In this document: in pieces, positions 11,576 to 23,339 of the stretch
Layout of the letters: each line of letters opens with the position of its first letter
How positions within the stretch are numbered: the first letter of the stretch is position 1
From: Musa acuminata AAA Group
Lineage: Eukaryota > Streptophyta > Magnoliopsida > Zingiberales > Musaceae
NCBI RefSeq assembly: GCF_036884655.1
Contig: NC_088335.1
Location: forward strand, 40,606,501 to 40,670,500
Direction of reading: 5' to 3'
DNA length: 64,000 nucleotides
Program-made: the position numbers and the translations under genes
The notes under the pieces: model-generated
Database searches by the model: none
Told to the model about the DNA's origin: nothing
What the model saw: the letters and a program-made list of their open reading frames with translations, nothing else

Positions 11576-12228
11576 ATAATTATTTAGAGAAATAAAGTGA
11601 AATAAATTTTTGAATATGAACAAATACTAACAGGTTATAACACACAGCGGAATTAAATGAAACCATAATCAAATATAACACCAAGATATATCTGAAAAAT
11701 CCCTTCAATATAAAAAGTAAAAACCATAACAAACTAGAGATAATCTACTATAATAATAATGAATATACAAATCTCAATCTCTTGTCCAAAACCATAATCA
11801 AATAGAACACCAAGATATATCTGAAAAATCCCTTCAATATAAAGAGTAAAAACCATAACAAACTAGAGATAATCTACTATAATAATAATAAATATACAAA
11901 TCTCAATCTCTTGTCCAAAACCATAACAACAATCACAATAAAATAACTATGATACAAGGATCACGTCGAACACTGTTGGATGATTAAGAACAGTCTCTCT
12001 GCGTTGTCCTTGTTTTATTCCCTTTCTTTCTCTTTGGATTTTTGTCTTTTTCTTCTCCTTTTTGCTGCTACCAAGATCTGCCCTGCTACCCTTGTTGCTG
12101 CCCTTTTATGCCTATTTTCGCAACCACCATATACCCTCCTAATATGAATTAGGGTTAGGTTGAGTGAGGAGGTGGGCTATGGGTTGATAAAGCCCACCAT
12201 GGGTTGAATGTGGGCTGTCAGCCCAACA
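11576..12228 (-). repeat. 3' LTR of the 11.6-16.7 kb Copia element
   Basis: It is bounded inside by CCCAACA (reverse of a TGTTGGG LTR start) next to the polypurine tract. It is longer than its partner because of an internal tandem duplication. The outer border is estimated from where similarity to the right LTR begins. Confidence 0.8.
11661..11918. repeat. 129 bp tandem duplication inside one LTR
   Basis: Two near-identical 129 bp units (11661-11789 and 11790-11918) differ at only a few positions. The other LTR has one copy, so the duplication arose in this LTR alone, during or after insertion. Confidence 0.9.
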
Positions 12229-12511
12229 ACCTCCCCTTTCAGCTCATAAGGGAGGCTATCCTATGACTCCTCAATGTGAAACCATACCGACTAGTTGTCA
12301 GTATATCTCGTCTTTTTTTTAATAAAGTCTTTGTCAATATGTCTGCTCCAATATCATCTGTGTGAATTTTCTGAAGTTGCAACTACTTCTCTTCAAATAT
12401 ATTTCGATTCCAGTGGTATCTGACATCTATATGCTTTGACTTGAAATGAAACATTAGGTTCTTACACAAATGGATGACACTCTGGCTGTCATAATGTACC
12501 ACATAATTTTT

Positions 12512-13050
12512 TTATTTCAGCCCCAATTCTTGTAAAAATTCATCCATCCATAATATTTCTTTGCAAACTTCTATAGCAGCAATATATTCTGTCTCTATGG
12601 TGGAGAGAGCAATATACCTTTGCAATCTAGATTGCCATGACATAGCTCTCCCTGTAAAAGTAAGTACATAACCTGATGTGGACTTCCTTGTATTTATATC
12701 TCTTGTCATATCTATATTTGTGTAACCTATCAACATAGGTGGTCCACCTCCAAAGTTTAAACAAACCTTAGAGCTCCATCTGAGATATCTAAAATCCACT
12801 TCACTACTGCCCAATACTCTTTGCTTTGATTTGCTAGAAATCTACTGGTAACACCCACTACATATGTGATGTCCGGCCTCGTATATACCATCGCATATAT
12901 TAAACTTCCAGCTGCTGAGGCATAAGGAACCTTTTGCATTTTCTTCTTCTTCTCATCACTTGATGGATTTTGTTCTGAGCACAACTTGAAGTGACCTGAA
13001 AGAGGAGAACCAATTGGCTTTGCATTGCTCATACTGAACCTTTCTAACAC
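12512..13050 (-). pseudogene. Copia reverse transcriptase end and RNase H
   Basis: Two overlapping minus-strand frames (12757-13050 and 12512-12814) together carry the end of the Copia RT region (PYASAAGSLIYAMVYTRPDI) and the RNase H segment ending in ALSTIETEYIAA and a Trp-rich tail. A frameshift in the overlap separates them. The RNase H acidic context is still recognisable. Confidence 0.85.
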
Positions 13051-13068
13051 CTTATCGATACATTTCTC

Positions 13069-13458
13069 CTATGATAACCAAATCAGCTTGGTTTTTCTAT
13101 CACGGAAAATTTGCATTCCCAATATTTGTTTTGCTGGCCCCATGCCCTTCATTACAAAAAACTCACTTAATTCCTTCTTCAACTTATCAATTTTAGACAT
13201 ATCTTTCCCAAGAATAAGCATGTCATCATCATAAACTAAGAGAATAATAAAATTCTCATCAAACCATTTGATGTACACACAATAATCTGAAGCCATTCTT
13301 TTGTATCCTTTTTCTGTCATAAATAAATCAAACTTTTTGTACCACTGTCTTAGAGCTTGCTTTAGTCTATACAAGCTCTTCTTTAACTTGCAAACAAAGT
13401 TCTCTTTACCTTTGACTTTGAAGCCTTGTGATTGTTCTACATAAATTTCCTCTTCCAA
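13069..13458 (-). pseudogene. Copia reverse transcriptase core
   Basis: The frame holds KKSLYRLKQALRQWYKKF and the catalytic box LLVYDDDMLI, where most Copia elements have YVDD. Both aspartates of the DD pair remain, and the Val is replaced by Asp. The frame is closed on both sides by stops; the region between here and 13810 is also RT-derived but broken. Confidence 0.88.
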
Positions 13459-13809
13459 ATCACGAAGGAAAGCTGTCTTCCCATCTAGTTGCTCAACCTT
13501 TAAGTCCTGGCTAGTAGCAATACTAAAAGCAACACAATAGAAGACATTTTAATAACAGGAGAAAATATCTCTTCAAAGTCAATACCTTTCTTTTGACCTA
13601 AGCCTTTCACAACTAATATAGCTTTGTACTTTGGTTGAGAGTAATATTCTTGAGTCTTCAACCTAAAAATTCACTTGTTCTTTAAGGCCTTCATTCCATT
13701 TGGTAGTAGTACTAAATCATAAGTGTGATTCACCTACATCACTAAGCATCACATACTAATCTATAGAGTATCTTCTAGAAGGTTGACATTGTCTAGAAGA
13801 TCTTTTCAA

Positions 13810-14951
13810 CTAAGGTTCTGGGGGAAGTTGCTCTCTAACTTCTTCTTTCTCAATATATCCTGCAGGTATATCAACAATAGGCTCTACACCATCTTCCTGC
13901 ACATCTCCACCATCACCCTGATATATTGGAGGAGTAACTGGGTCATAATCTGCTAATCTTTCTACAAAAGTCTTGACCGGTGTCTTCTTCTTCAAATCTT
14001 CAAAGGTTTGATCCTCAAAGAAGACTACATCTCTTCTTCTAAACGCCTTCTGCTTTTCTGAATTCCAAAGCTTGTAACCAAACTGATCATGTGAGTAACT
14101 AAGAAAAATACATTCTTTAGTTTTACCATCCAGCTTGGACCTCTCATTGTCTGGAACATGTGTAAATGCACGACAACCAAACGCTCTCAAATGCTTGTAG
14201 GAAACATCTTTCCCTGACCATACATGCTCTGCAACATCACCATCTAAGGTTATGCATGGTGACAAGTTGATCACATCAACTGCAGTCCTCAAAGCCTCAT
14301 CCCAAAACATTTTGGGTAGCTTCGCTTGTGAAAGCATATATCTGATCTTTTTCATGATGGTGCGGTTCATCCTCTCTGCAATAGCATTATGCTGAGGTGT
14401 ACCAGGAACTATTATCTCATGTTGGATCTTATGTGACTTACAATAATCATTAAACAATCTTGTATACTCACTATCATTATCTGATCTAATGCATTTCAAT
14501 TGTCTTTCTGTCTCTTTTTAAACCCATGAAACTCTTTGAAGACATTAATAACCTAATCTTTCTTCACAGCATAGGCCCAAACTTTTCTAGAAAAATCATC
14601 TATAAAAGTGATAAAATAAAGTGCATCACTTATACCAGGAACATCAACAGATCCACCAGGAGTTTTTGTCCTCAAAGAACCACATACATCTATATAAACA
14701 CGGTCTAAGCCATGTATTTTTCTAGACAAAGCAGGACTAGCAAATGAAACTATATGTTGTTTACTAGCCAAATAATTAATACAATGGTTCAAATGTGTAC
14801 CTCTGAGGTCTGGCAATACTACTCTTTTGGAAAGAGCTTGCAGCCCTTTCTCGCTCATGTGTCCCAATTGCCTATGCCACAACTCCATGCTGAAGTCTTT
14901 CTCTGTAGCATTTAACTGCTCACCATAAGCTTTAGCCTGCAACCTATACAA
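13810..14951 (-). pseudogene. Copia GAG-pre-integrase and integrase
   Basis: The 14553-14951 frame carries the zinc-binding region (WHRQLGHMSEKGLQ) and the first catalytic Asp contexts (DVCG and FIDDFSR). In the second half of the zinc motif the expected CxxC reads CINY, so one ligand is lost. After a break, 13810-14499 carries the last core block with PGTPQHNAIAERMNRTIM and the acidic residue of the D,D,E triad, then the C-terminal domain (RAFGCRAFTHVP). It acted in integration of the cDNA. Now non-functional. Confidence 0.88.
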
Positions 14952-15002
14952 AGTATGACATTTCTTTCCACTAGCTATAATAAGAGAACCTTTACTGAGC
15001 TT

Positions 15003-15290
15003 TCATTGCCCATTGTAAAATCTACTATCATAGTCTTCATCATCTAGCCTTCCAACTGAAATTAAATTCAGTCTTAAGTCAACCACATGTCTCATATCCT
15101 TAAGCACCAACTTGCAGCCAAGGTTGATCTTTATATTGATATCACCCATGCCAATGATGTCTGCCATGCTATAATTGCCTATCTTAACAACTCTAAAATT
15201 TTCAAACCTGTATGTAATGAAAAACTCCCTCCGTGGTATAGCATGATAAGAAGCACTTGTATCAATCACCCACTCAAGATCCTAACATAC
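15003..15290 (-). pseudogene. Copia aspartic protease remnant
   Basis: The readable block begins WVIDTSASYHAIPRREFF. The catalytic triplet expected as D-T/S-G reads D-T-S, which should abolish or weaken activity. The following MRHVVDLRLNLISVGRL is the usual end of the Copia protease region. Confidence 0.8.
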
Positions 15291-15421
15291 AAAAGAAAAA
15301 ATATCATCAGAATGAGACAAAATCAAATAATCACCACCCTGCACTATAGTTGTAGTATTATCCTTTGACTATATAGACTCTACTTTTTTTTCATTTTCTT
15401 ATTCTTCTTAGGTTGCTTACA

Positions 15422-16147
15422 TTAATTCTTGTTATGTCCTTTCTCACCATAGTTATAGCAAACAATATCTTTTCTTGATCTTGACTTGTTTCTACCCATG
15501 CGTGAACTACTTCTAGACTTTGACCTTCCTTTGTTCTCTGAGATAAGTGCCTGTGAATCATTCTGAGATGTTGCTGAATTTTTTCTTTTCAACTCCTCAT
15601 TCAATAAACTGCTTGTTACTTGACTCATGGTGACAACACCATCTGGTGCAGAATTGCTAAGAGAAACCATCGGTGTCTCCCAACTTTTTGGTAATGAACT
15701 GAGTAGTAATAATGCTTGCAACTCATCATCAAGAGACATTTTCATAGAGGATAACTGGTTAGTGATACTCTGTATTTCATTCAAATGCGTAGCAATAGAA
15801 GTACCCTCTCTATATTTTAGGTTCACAAGTTTTTTGATTAAAAAAACTTTGTTGCTAGCTTTTTTTCTTTCATAGAGACTTTCTAACTTTTTCCAAAGAG
15901 AATATGCAGAAATTTCAGTAGAAACATAGTAAAAAACACTATCATCAAGCCATTGTCGAATAAACCTAACTATTTTTCGATCTAACCTCTTCCACTCATC
16001 ACCTGTCATAGTTATGGGTTTTGCACTATCCCTCTACAAAGATCTATACAAATCTTTGCAATATAAGAGATTTTCCATTCTTGGTTTCCATATCATCCAA
16101 TTGTTTCCATTCAAACTAATCATACGAGAAACACTACTGGCCTCCAT
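15422..16147 (-). pseudogene. Copia Gag with zinc knuckle, two nonsense changes
   Basis: Gag forms the particle that packages the element RNA. An ATG at 16147 starts MEASSVSRMISLNGNNWMIW; an in-frame TAG at 16036-16034 interrupts it. The frame resumes to a basic, Arg/Ser-rich stretch and a zinc knuckle that reads CYNYGEKGH. The second Cys is Tyr, and a TAA falls within the last spacer before the final Cys. The length fits Copia Gag. Confidence 0.88.
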
Positions 16148-16193
16148 GTTCAAATACAAAAATTAAATCACCACAACTCTGCTCTGATACCAG

Positions 16194-16739
16194 TTAATAG
16201 GATATAAAGAAAAATAAACTTTTGTATATAAACAAATACTAGCAGGCTATAACATACAATGGAATTAAATGGAACCACAATCAAATATAGCACCAAGATA
16301 TACGTAGAAAACCCCTTCATTGTGAAGGGTAAAAACCACGGGACAAACAAAAGATAATCCACTATAATAATAATGAATATACAAATCTCAATCTTTTGTC
16401 CAAAACCCTAATAATAATCACAAGAGAATAATCAGGATACAAGGATTACGTCACTGTGCACAATATCTAAATCCTCCCTAATTCTCCTCAAGTAATCACT
16501 GTAGATTTGATCTAACCTAAGATGAAAACACTGTTGGATGATTGAGAATAGTCTCTCTATATTGTCATTGTTTTATTCCCTTTCTTTCTCTTTAGATTTC
16601 TGTCTTCTCCTCCTTGCTATCAAGATCTACCCTAGTTGCTGTCCTTTTATGCCTATTTTTATAACCATCACACACCCTCTAATATGAATTAGGATTAAGT
16701 TAAATGAGAAGGTGGGCTATGGGCTGATAAAACCCACCA
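16194..16739 (-). repeat. 5' LTR of the 11.6-16.7 kb Copia element
   Basis: It matches the left LTR over most of its length but has a single copy of the 129 bp unit. It also carries a stretch near 16450-16530 that the left LTR lacks, and it ends about 30 bases short. The inner border is fixed by the tRNA-Met primer-binding site. Confidence 0.8.
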
Positions 16740-18780
16740 GCAGATTCTACTATTTTACTCATTGCAAATCGGGAATAAGAAGGTTCTGATTCATGCAAAA
16801 GAGATAACCTCGGTAGATTAACTAAATCATTGGTTCATTCACCATGTTTTTGCTGTGTAGCTTTGAAAAATTGAAGGATAATGATATGAGAAAAGCATAA
16901 CTTAAAAAACATCATGATTCACTTGCTAACAAAATTTATCATAAATAATTATAAAAATATATGAATTCTATATGATTCAAAACATAGTTTCGAAATATGA
17001 ATGAATATAAAATATTTTTCTTATGCTTATACCAAAAACTTAAACTTTATATGCATTTCAAAATCGTGACTTGTGAACATAAATGCTTAAATATCAAATT
17101 CTTCATCATTATTATATAGTTTATTAGATATCAGTTTCATATGCACTTTAAATCATGTCTTCTTAACAATATTTTTCAAAGAAAAATATATTTAAATATA
17201 TTTTCATAATGCAAATATAAGTATAACTAATGTCAAATATCAAGGCATAAACATTATAACGCAAAGAATATCATTAATTTTTCACAAATAAACATAAATA
17301 TAGCTATGATGTTCATGCGAAACCGTAATAGTATCAATGGCTATGACCACGTTATATTCTAATGTTAAAGCTCATAATCATATTTAACTCTCATTGTACG
17401 AATAAAACATATTTTCTTATGTTAGAACTCATAAATAACTAATTTCTAAAACATATTATAATGTATAACTTCCATTTGTGTGGCTTAGATCATAACCATA
17501 CTGATCAAATAATTATCATGTTACTTAAAATAATATATCAATGACTTTTACAAAACTAGAAGTTTTAACAAATCCTTTTTAAATCATTTTAAAATATGAT
17601 GCGATCATATATTATTTGAAATAAATAAAAATAAAACATTTTTCAATCATTTTCAAATATAATGTTGGATAGATATTAAAATATAAATTCTGATAAGATA
17701 ATTTAAAAATACTTATAAAACAATATAAATATTTATTTTTTTAATACTTTTAAATAACAAAGACTTAAAAGATCATGTAAATCATATGCATTTATCAATT
17801 TCAAACGTATGTATTAATACTTTCAAAAATAGGTTAGATAGAGTTATTAGATACTTTCGCATATTTTCTTCTTTATTCTTTCAATAAATATCATCATTTT
17901 TCTTCTTCTTACTTTCTTTCCCACATAAATATCTAATTAATTTAAAAAAATATCTAGATTAATAAGATTATAAGAAAATTTAAAATCATACCTCATATAA
18001 TTTTCATGAACTTATTTGAATCCATTCTCTGTCAAATCGAATCACCCATAGTTTTCTCTTATTTTTCGTTCTATTTTTTTTTCCTTTCTTTTTTTCTTTT
18101 TATTATTTTTCCCTTCTTCTCGTTCTTTCTCTTCCTTTCGGAGGTCTTTCCCCAACCACCTCAGTCTCTGCCCATCCTCTTCTTCTTCGCTGATTGCCTC
18201 TTCTTTCCTTCTTCTTCTTCTATTTCTTTTTTTCCCCTCTATTCTTCTACTGATCTCACAGCCAGATAGCCTCCATCTTCTATCTTTCCTTCTTCTTATT
18301 CTTTCCCTTCTCTTCCTTTACTTGCTCTCGATTTCACCTCACCGGAAGCCCCTCTTTCGTATAAGGGAGAGAGAGGCGGTGCGTTTGTTTTTACCTTTTT
18401 TGTATTTTAGTTCCTATAGGTCCTCAATTAAAATTTTGGCTACTAAATCTGTTATCCTTTTCTTAGCTATTCCAAGTCCTAAACACACTTGTGAAGAAGG
18501 ATAGATGGCATGACATTTGGAAGCTCATCCATCATAGACTGACTTAATATCATGATCACTGATTGTCCTATTTTAAGATCAATCAAATCTATTGAATATA
18601 TTTTCTTTTTTTTAATGTCATTTTATCATTTCAGTATGGACACTCGAATCTTTAATTGGACTACTATTTTGATTGGATTAATGGTTCCTAGATGAAGGAG
18701 GGGAAAGATTGCCTCATGTGAGAGTTTTTGGAAGCTCAGAAATGATTTTTTTTTTTTTTGTCAAAACAGTAGGCCTAGTG
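16740..18780. other. AT-rich intergenic stretch
   Basis: Very AT-rich to about 18000, then a C/T-rich block (18040-18350) that produces open frames full of Phe, Ser and Leu. I see no gene, RNA or repeat that I can support. Confidence 0.5.
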
Positions 18781-18799
18781 GTAATTCCATATGAGCTAA

Positions 18800-19015
18800 A
18801 GCTTTGGGTGATACAAACTTTTGTGTGGAGACCACCTCCTAATGGTGTTATTAAATTAAACACTGATGGATTCTTTTTTTTTTTTTTTTTTTTTGCAGAT
18901 GGGAGGCATAGGTTTCATGGCCAGAGATGCTAATGGAGTTTATATTTTTGTTGGGCATCGAGGATTCTTCTTCAACTTATCAATTGTACAATGCGAAGAA
19001 GAAGAAGAAGCTACG
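18800..19015 (+). pseudogene. Broken RNase H-like domain (retroelement or LINE derived)
   Basis: Two frames together read W-RPPPNGVIKLNTDG and, after a run of about 18 T, GGIGFMARDANGVYIFVGHRG. This is the start of the RNase H-like domain common in plant LINE-derived proteins, in which LNTDG carries the first catalytic Asp. The T run replaces the residues between the Asp and the GGIG strand and shifts the frame. A GAA/GAC-rich run follows. The rest of the domain is missing. Confidence 0.7.
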
Positions 19016-19019
19016 ACGA

Positions 19020-19720
19020 CGAAGAGATTTTTTTCATGCTTGACGAGAGGGTTTCAATATAATTATCCTTGAAATGATTTTTTTATTACTCAAATGGGAG
19101 ATTTGGAATATCTTATTAGACGTTACTCTGCTTTTATCTTGAAGTTTCAAACCTTTGACTGTTTTTTACTATTTCAAGGAATATAATAGAACATCACATT
19201 GGCATGCGAATAGAGATAGTGTAACATTATTAATCTGTCTATTTTTGGAAGGAAAGCTTCCCCTCTAATTTACATACTATGCCTTGAAGAATAGGTCATA
19301 TTTTTTGAACTTTCTACTTAGTAAATAAAAACCTTCGTGTCTTTGTGAGAGAGCAACAAACGCAAATAGTACTTCAAACAATTAAGTTATGCTTTTCATG
19401 TTCATCCTTGTCATTTTTCTATTGAATGCCTGATTACTGACTGAATAGAGAAGGAACTAAAATGATCCCTACAACTTGCTTCAACCGAAGAAAGATAATC
19501 GAATTAAAATGATGGATAATTGAACAAAAATCACTGCACACAAAATGATAATTGATAGATGATCATAGCATGCGAGGAAAATGATAACTCATAGATGAAG
19601 CATTATTACCTTGCGGGTCTTCAACCCACCAGGTTCTAGCCATCTGTTTCTCCAAAGCTATCAACAGAGAGGGGAGCCATTGTGCATGTAAGGAAGGGCT
19701 CCCTCACGCACGACTTACTC
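19020..19720. other. Intergenic stretch before SAUR copy 2
   Basis: AT-rich sequence without a supported feature; the SAUR promoter block begins at its right end. Confidence 0.45.
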
Positions 19721-19730
19721 GTGAGTAGCT

Positions 19731-19903
19731 CAGCAGCTTGACAGGGACATGACAACATAGATCACATGACCTGCAGACATGCAGCGTAGCAGATCGATAC
19801 CCAACTTTTCTCCGTTCATGGGTTTGAACTTGGGATCGAGTTTATCGACTTGAACAAGTAGTTTGTGGTGCCCACTGCACCTCCTCTCGAGTCCCCTATA
19901 AAT
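19731..19903 (+). promoter_or_regulatory. SAUR copy 2 promoter block and TATA box
   Basis: The block 19731-19790 shares the AGCAGCTTGA to GATCACATGA core and the GACATGCAG string with the other two copies. A good TATA box, TATAAAT, is at 19897-19903, 71 bases before the start codon. Confidence 0.55.
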
Positions 19904-19973
19904 GTCTTGTATCCCTTCATACATACCCTCAAACAACAAATACTTGTCGGGAAGAAGAGAGAAAAGCTTGGCC

Positions 19974-20270
19974 ATGGGAGTTCGCTTGGCAGGAGTTGTA
20001 CGCATGAAGCACATCCTTCAACAATCTTTCCGGAACCAGCAGAGGGCGACGGCGTCGGCGGATGTCCCGAAGGGCCACTTTGCGGTATACGTCGGCGAGA
20101 TGGAGAAGCGGTTCGTCGTCCCTATCTGCTATCTGCACCACCCTTCCTTCCAAACCTTGCTTCATAAGGCCGAAGAGGAGTATGGATTCGAGCACCCGAG
20201 AGGCATGCTCAGAGTTCCATGCGACGAAGATGACTTCGCTACTCTCACTTCTCAAATGACCGGCTCCTGA
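19974..20270 (+). CDS. SAUR family auxin-responsive protein (copy 2)
   Basis: A 98-residue intronless SAUR, a tandem relative of copy 1 about 9 kb away. The domain reads VPKGHFAVYVGEMEKRFVVP, then YLHHPSFQTLLHKAEEEYGF and HPRGMLRVPCDEDDF. The N-terminus MGVRLAGVVRMKHILQQSFR is near-identical in its first residues to copy 1. A longer frame from 19902 was rejected because its ATG lies at or before the probable transcription start next to the TATA box. The reading frame is intact, so the gene is presumably functional. Family role as for copy 1: auxin-induced cell expansion. Confidence 0.93.
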   Translation: MGVRLAGVVRMKHILQQSFRNQQRATASADVPKGHFAVYVGEMEKRFVVPICYLHHPSFQTLLHKAEEEYGFEHPRGMLRVPCDEDDFATLTSQMTGS

Positions 20271-21120
20271 GAGGAAGATATTGCGTCATCATCCCTCCAT
20301 CTTCGAGGAAAAATTTATCCTGTTAGAATGTGATACGTGATGAGTCCTAAAGGAGGTGGTAAGAGTGGGAGGAGATGGTGTATGTGACTGCATATAAGCA
20401 GAAAACTTAATACGTTTCTCTGTCTTTTCTTACTTGATCTGTCTCATTGCATTCTATGCTGTCAAATCCCAAGAAGCAACTCTATACAGATATCTACACT
20501 GAGAGACGAAAGCAAAAGATATGTAGGATCATTTTTGAATGGAATTAGATATCCTATAGTCCACAAGGCAAAAGCAAAATTCTATAAAAGATAAAATGTA
20601 AAGTATAATTATTTTGAAATATGTACGTGTATAGTTGCTACTTATAATTACTTAGGAAGAGAAAAAAAACATGAGAAGCTTTAACTTGCAACTTGAGAAG
20701 CTTTAACTTGTGTAGTTGGGATGACATCTCTATTACGTTCCAAGCAACTAGCAAGTTAACCGGACGCTGTGACCTGTTTTTAGTCTCGAGTGATCCTTTT
20801 CTATGACAGAATATTAGGTTTGCTTGAATGAGTGACCTTTTCTTATTCTGATCTTTCATCTAATTAATATTAAGTCGAATAATCTTTTTCTACTTGAATT
20901 ACTCATTGTGATCAGCACTAAATCGACTTTGACATCAATTATTGTATAATTAATCTATTAATTTTAAATCATTGGTCTAAAATAATTAAATCTAAGCTTA
21001 ATCTTTACTTGCGTGAGGAGGAGGAAGCAATTAATGATGTTTGGGGACGTTGCACTAAATGACTGTATCCATTGGTAGGTTGGATGACCAACATGTTCAT
21101 AAGAATCGACAAGAGGCGAT
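20271..21120. other. Intergenic stretch between SAUR copies 2 and 3
   Basis: It contains the 3' region of copy 2 and AT-rich sequence. A short direct duplication of GAAGCTTTAACTTG is visible near 20675-20710. No gene was seen. Confidence 0.45.
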
Positions 21121-21230
21121 TGATAGCCAATAAATCCCCAAACCAGTGGGCTTCCAGCCCTCGGTTTCCCGAAACCGCAAGGAGACCGGAGAGATGGCGT
21201 ATGTAAAGAGGCACCCTCCTTCATGCATGC

Positions 21231-21475
21231 AAAGCAATTTGAGAGGGACGTAACAGCAAAGATCACAGGATCCTGTGACCGACATGCAGCGTCAGAGATC
21301 GTCATCCAACTTTTCTGGATTCATGGAATTAAAAGTAAAGATGAACATGATCACTTCTCTTCAGTCCCTATTTACGTTTTGTATCCACAAAACCCCCGAA
21401 CAGTGGCAGCCACTACTCCTTCGGAAGGTTCTTAGTCGAGTACGGAAGGAAGGAAAAAAAAAAAAAAAGCTGGCC
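21231..21475 (+). promoter_or_regulatory. Retained promoter of the disrupted SAUR copy 3
   Basis: The block 21231-21300 matches the other two SAUR promoters (AGAGGGACGTAACAGCAAAGATCACAGG, written here in pieces: AGAGGGACGTAACAG then CAAAGATCACAGG). The leader with TTGTATCC near 21378 and an A-rich run before the ATG also match. It now drives only a short stub into a retroelement. Confidence 0.55.
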
Positions 21476-21513
21476 ATGGGATTCCGATCGGGGATCAACC
21501 GCCTAAATAGCAG
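21476..21513 (+). pseudogene. 5' fragment of SAUR copy 3
   Basis: The start codon in a GGCCATGGGA context identical to that of copies 1 and 2 is followed by MGFRSGINRLNSS, and then the reading is cut by the TGTAAATATA end of a retroelement LTR. Only about 12 codons of the SAUR remain on this side. The rest resumes at 27417. Confidence 0.75.
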
Positions 21514-21987
21514 TGTAAATATAAAAATTATGATTATATTATTATATAAAAATTTTAATATCAAAAATTAAAATTAAATAATAATAAATTATATTTATGA
21601 TATGTATCTGTTATTTAGATTTTTATTCTCTAATTTATAAATGTACTATCGTCAAATCCAAAAGTTACGATGTTGATATACCATAAAAGCCTAGAGATAA
21701 AAAGATATGTAATTTCTTGATATAGTTTATGTGATTAAAGAGAGATAAAAGAAGATATATAATTTTTTAATAATGTCACATATTCATGTATCCTTATTTT
21801 GTCCTTCGGAACTTTTTTTTTTAATAAGTGAGAGCAACTGATCTAGGATAAGTAATTAGTAAAGTTTTCCCTATCAAGTCATCTCCTAAGAATCCTATCA
21901 TAATTGAACTTTTGATAATCGTAATCAGAATCCAATCATATATATAATATATTTTTATCTAATTAAATAAGATCATATAATCTAACA
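21514..21987 (-). repeat. 3' LTR of the SAUR-inserted element
   Basis: 474 bp with TG/CA ends. It shares many blocks with 26859-27416, including TAGGATAAGTAATTA and ATTTTTTAATAATGTCACA-like strings. Confidence 0.75.
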
Positions 21988-22408
21988 TATTCCCATTTGA
22001 CCCATTAATTGATCAGATATAAAAATTTTTAAAATTAAAATAAATAAACTAAAAATTTATTTAAAAATAATTTTATTTAATTAGATTCTAAAATTTTGAA
22101 AAATTATTTAACATATACATATCAATTTTATAAAATAAACTAATAAATCTAATAAAACCAATATCACATTAAATCTAACTATCAATGTGAGTCATAACGA
22201 TTATATGTCATCAATGACATACTTCATTCTATATACCACAATACTGTTAGCCCTTTCTAATATATTATAAAATAATCTATGTAATTTATCTTGTCAAAAC
22301 AATCTTATTATCACATTTAACTATAATATATACATATATAAATGTGAACAAAATAATAAAAATAAATAACTTTAAGTACATAAATAAGAATATCAATTAT
22401 AATATTCA

Positions 22409-22531
<123 letters not shown>

Positions 22532-23339
22532 CATAATGTCTTTTATGGATTGCTCGTAAACTCAATTATAAGAAAATAGTTCTTTCAAACATTTTAGATT
22601 ATAAGTCATAAGTGATGATCAATAATCAATATAGTGGAATTCAAGATATTAATTAATATTAATTATTTCTAAACTCTTTTATCTAACTATTAGGTTCTTT
22701 ATACTATAATGTTTTAAATACTAGGTTACTTATCATTCTTAGAAAAAAAAAATGATGTCATAAAATATCTTAAGTGTAATTTGGTAATTTAGTCTAATCA
22801 CACCAAGTTCTATTATAAAATTTTACAATCATAAAACTTGATTAATGACCTTAAAACATACTGTAAAATTAGCTTATAATAGTTGATAATACAATAATAC
22901 ATTGCTTATCATTTTTCTTTCTAAATTGCCCCTCCAACTAATATAAAATATAAAGTGGACTTCTTGCTATTATGGTAATTTATAAAATTAATATTTAAAA
23001 ATATCATCATTTTAAGCTGATTAAATTTTATATATGTAAGCATATAATTCTTTCTCCTTTTCAAATATTTATTACTTTCTTTGTAACTGTTTTATTCTTG
23101 GATAGCTCTAATATATATTAAGGATTCCAACTATAAAATTAATATTTAATCTTGTATAAGCTTAAGCATATAATAGACTTGTATTCATAATAAATAATTT
23201 TTTTATCTGATTCTTTTTTAATCATTTTAAAATATTTATTTTGACTAATTTTTTTACTTTTGTCATTTGTTAAACAAAACTATATATTAAATTTCTTCAA
23301 AATTTGATCAATATATCATTGCTATGATAGTCCTAATAA

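Larger units (their letters stand above)
11576..16739 (-). mobile_element. Ty1/Copia LTR retrotransposon, nearly complete but inactivated
   Basis: Domain order on the minus strand is Gag, protease, integrase, reverse transcriptase, RNase H, which defines Copia. Flanking direct repeats (about 11576-12228 and 16194-16739) are the LTRs. A primer-binding site complementary to initiator tRNA-Met is seen in reverse as GCTCTGATACCA at 16181-16192. A polypurine tract, seen in reverse as ACCTCCCCTTTC, abuts the other LTR at 12229. Coding frames are broken by several stops and frameshifts. The outer end of the right LTR lacks about 30 bases present in the left one, and no target-site duplication is evident. 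Confidence 0.93.
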
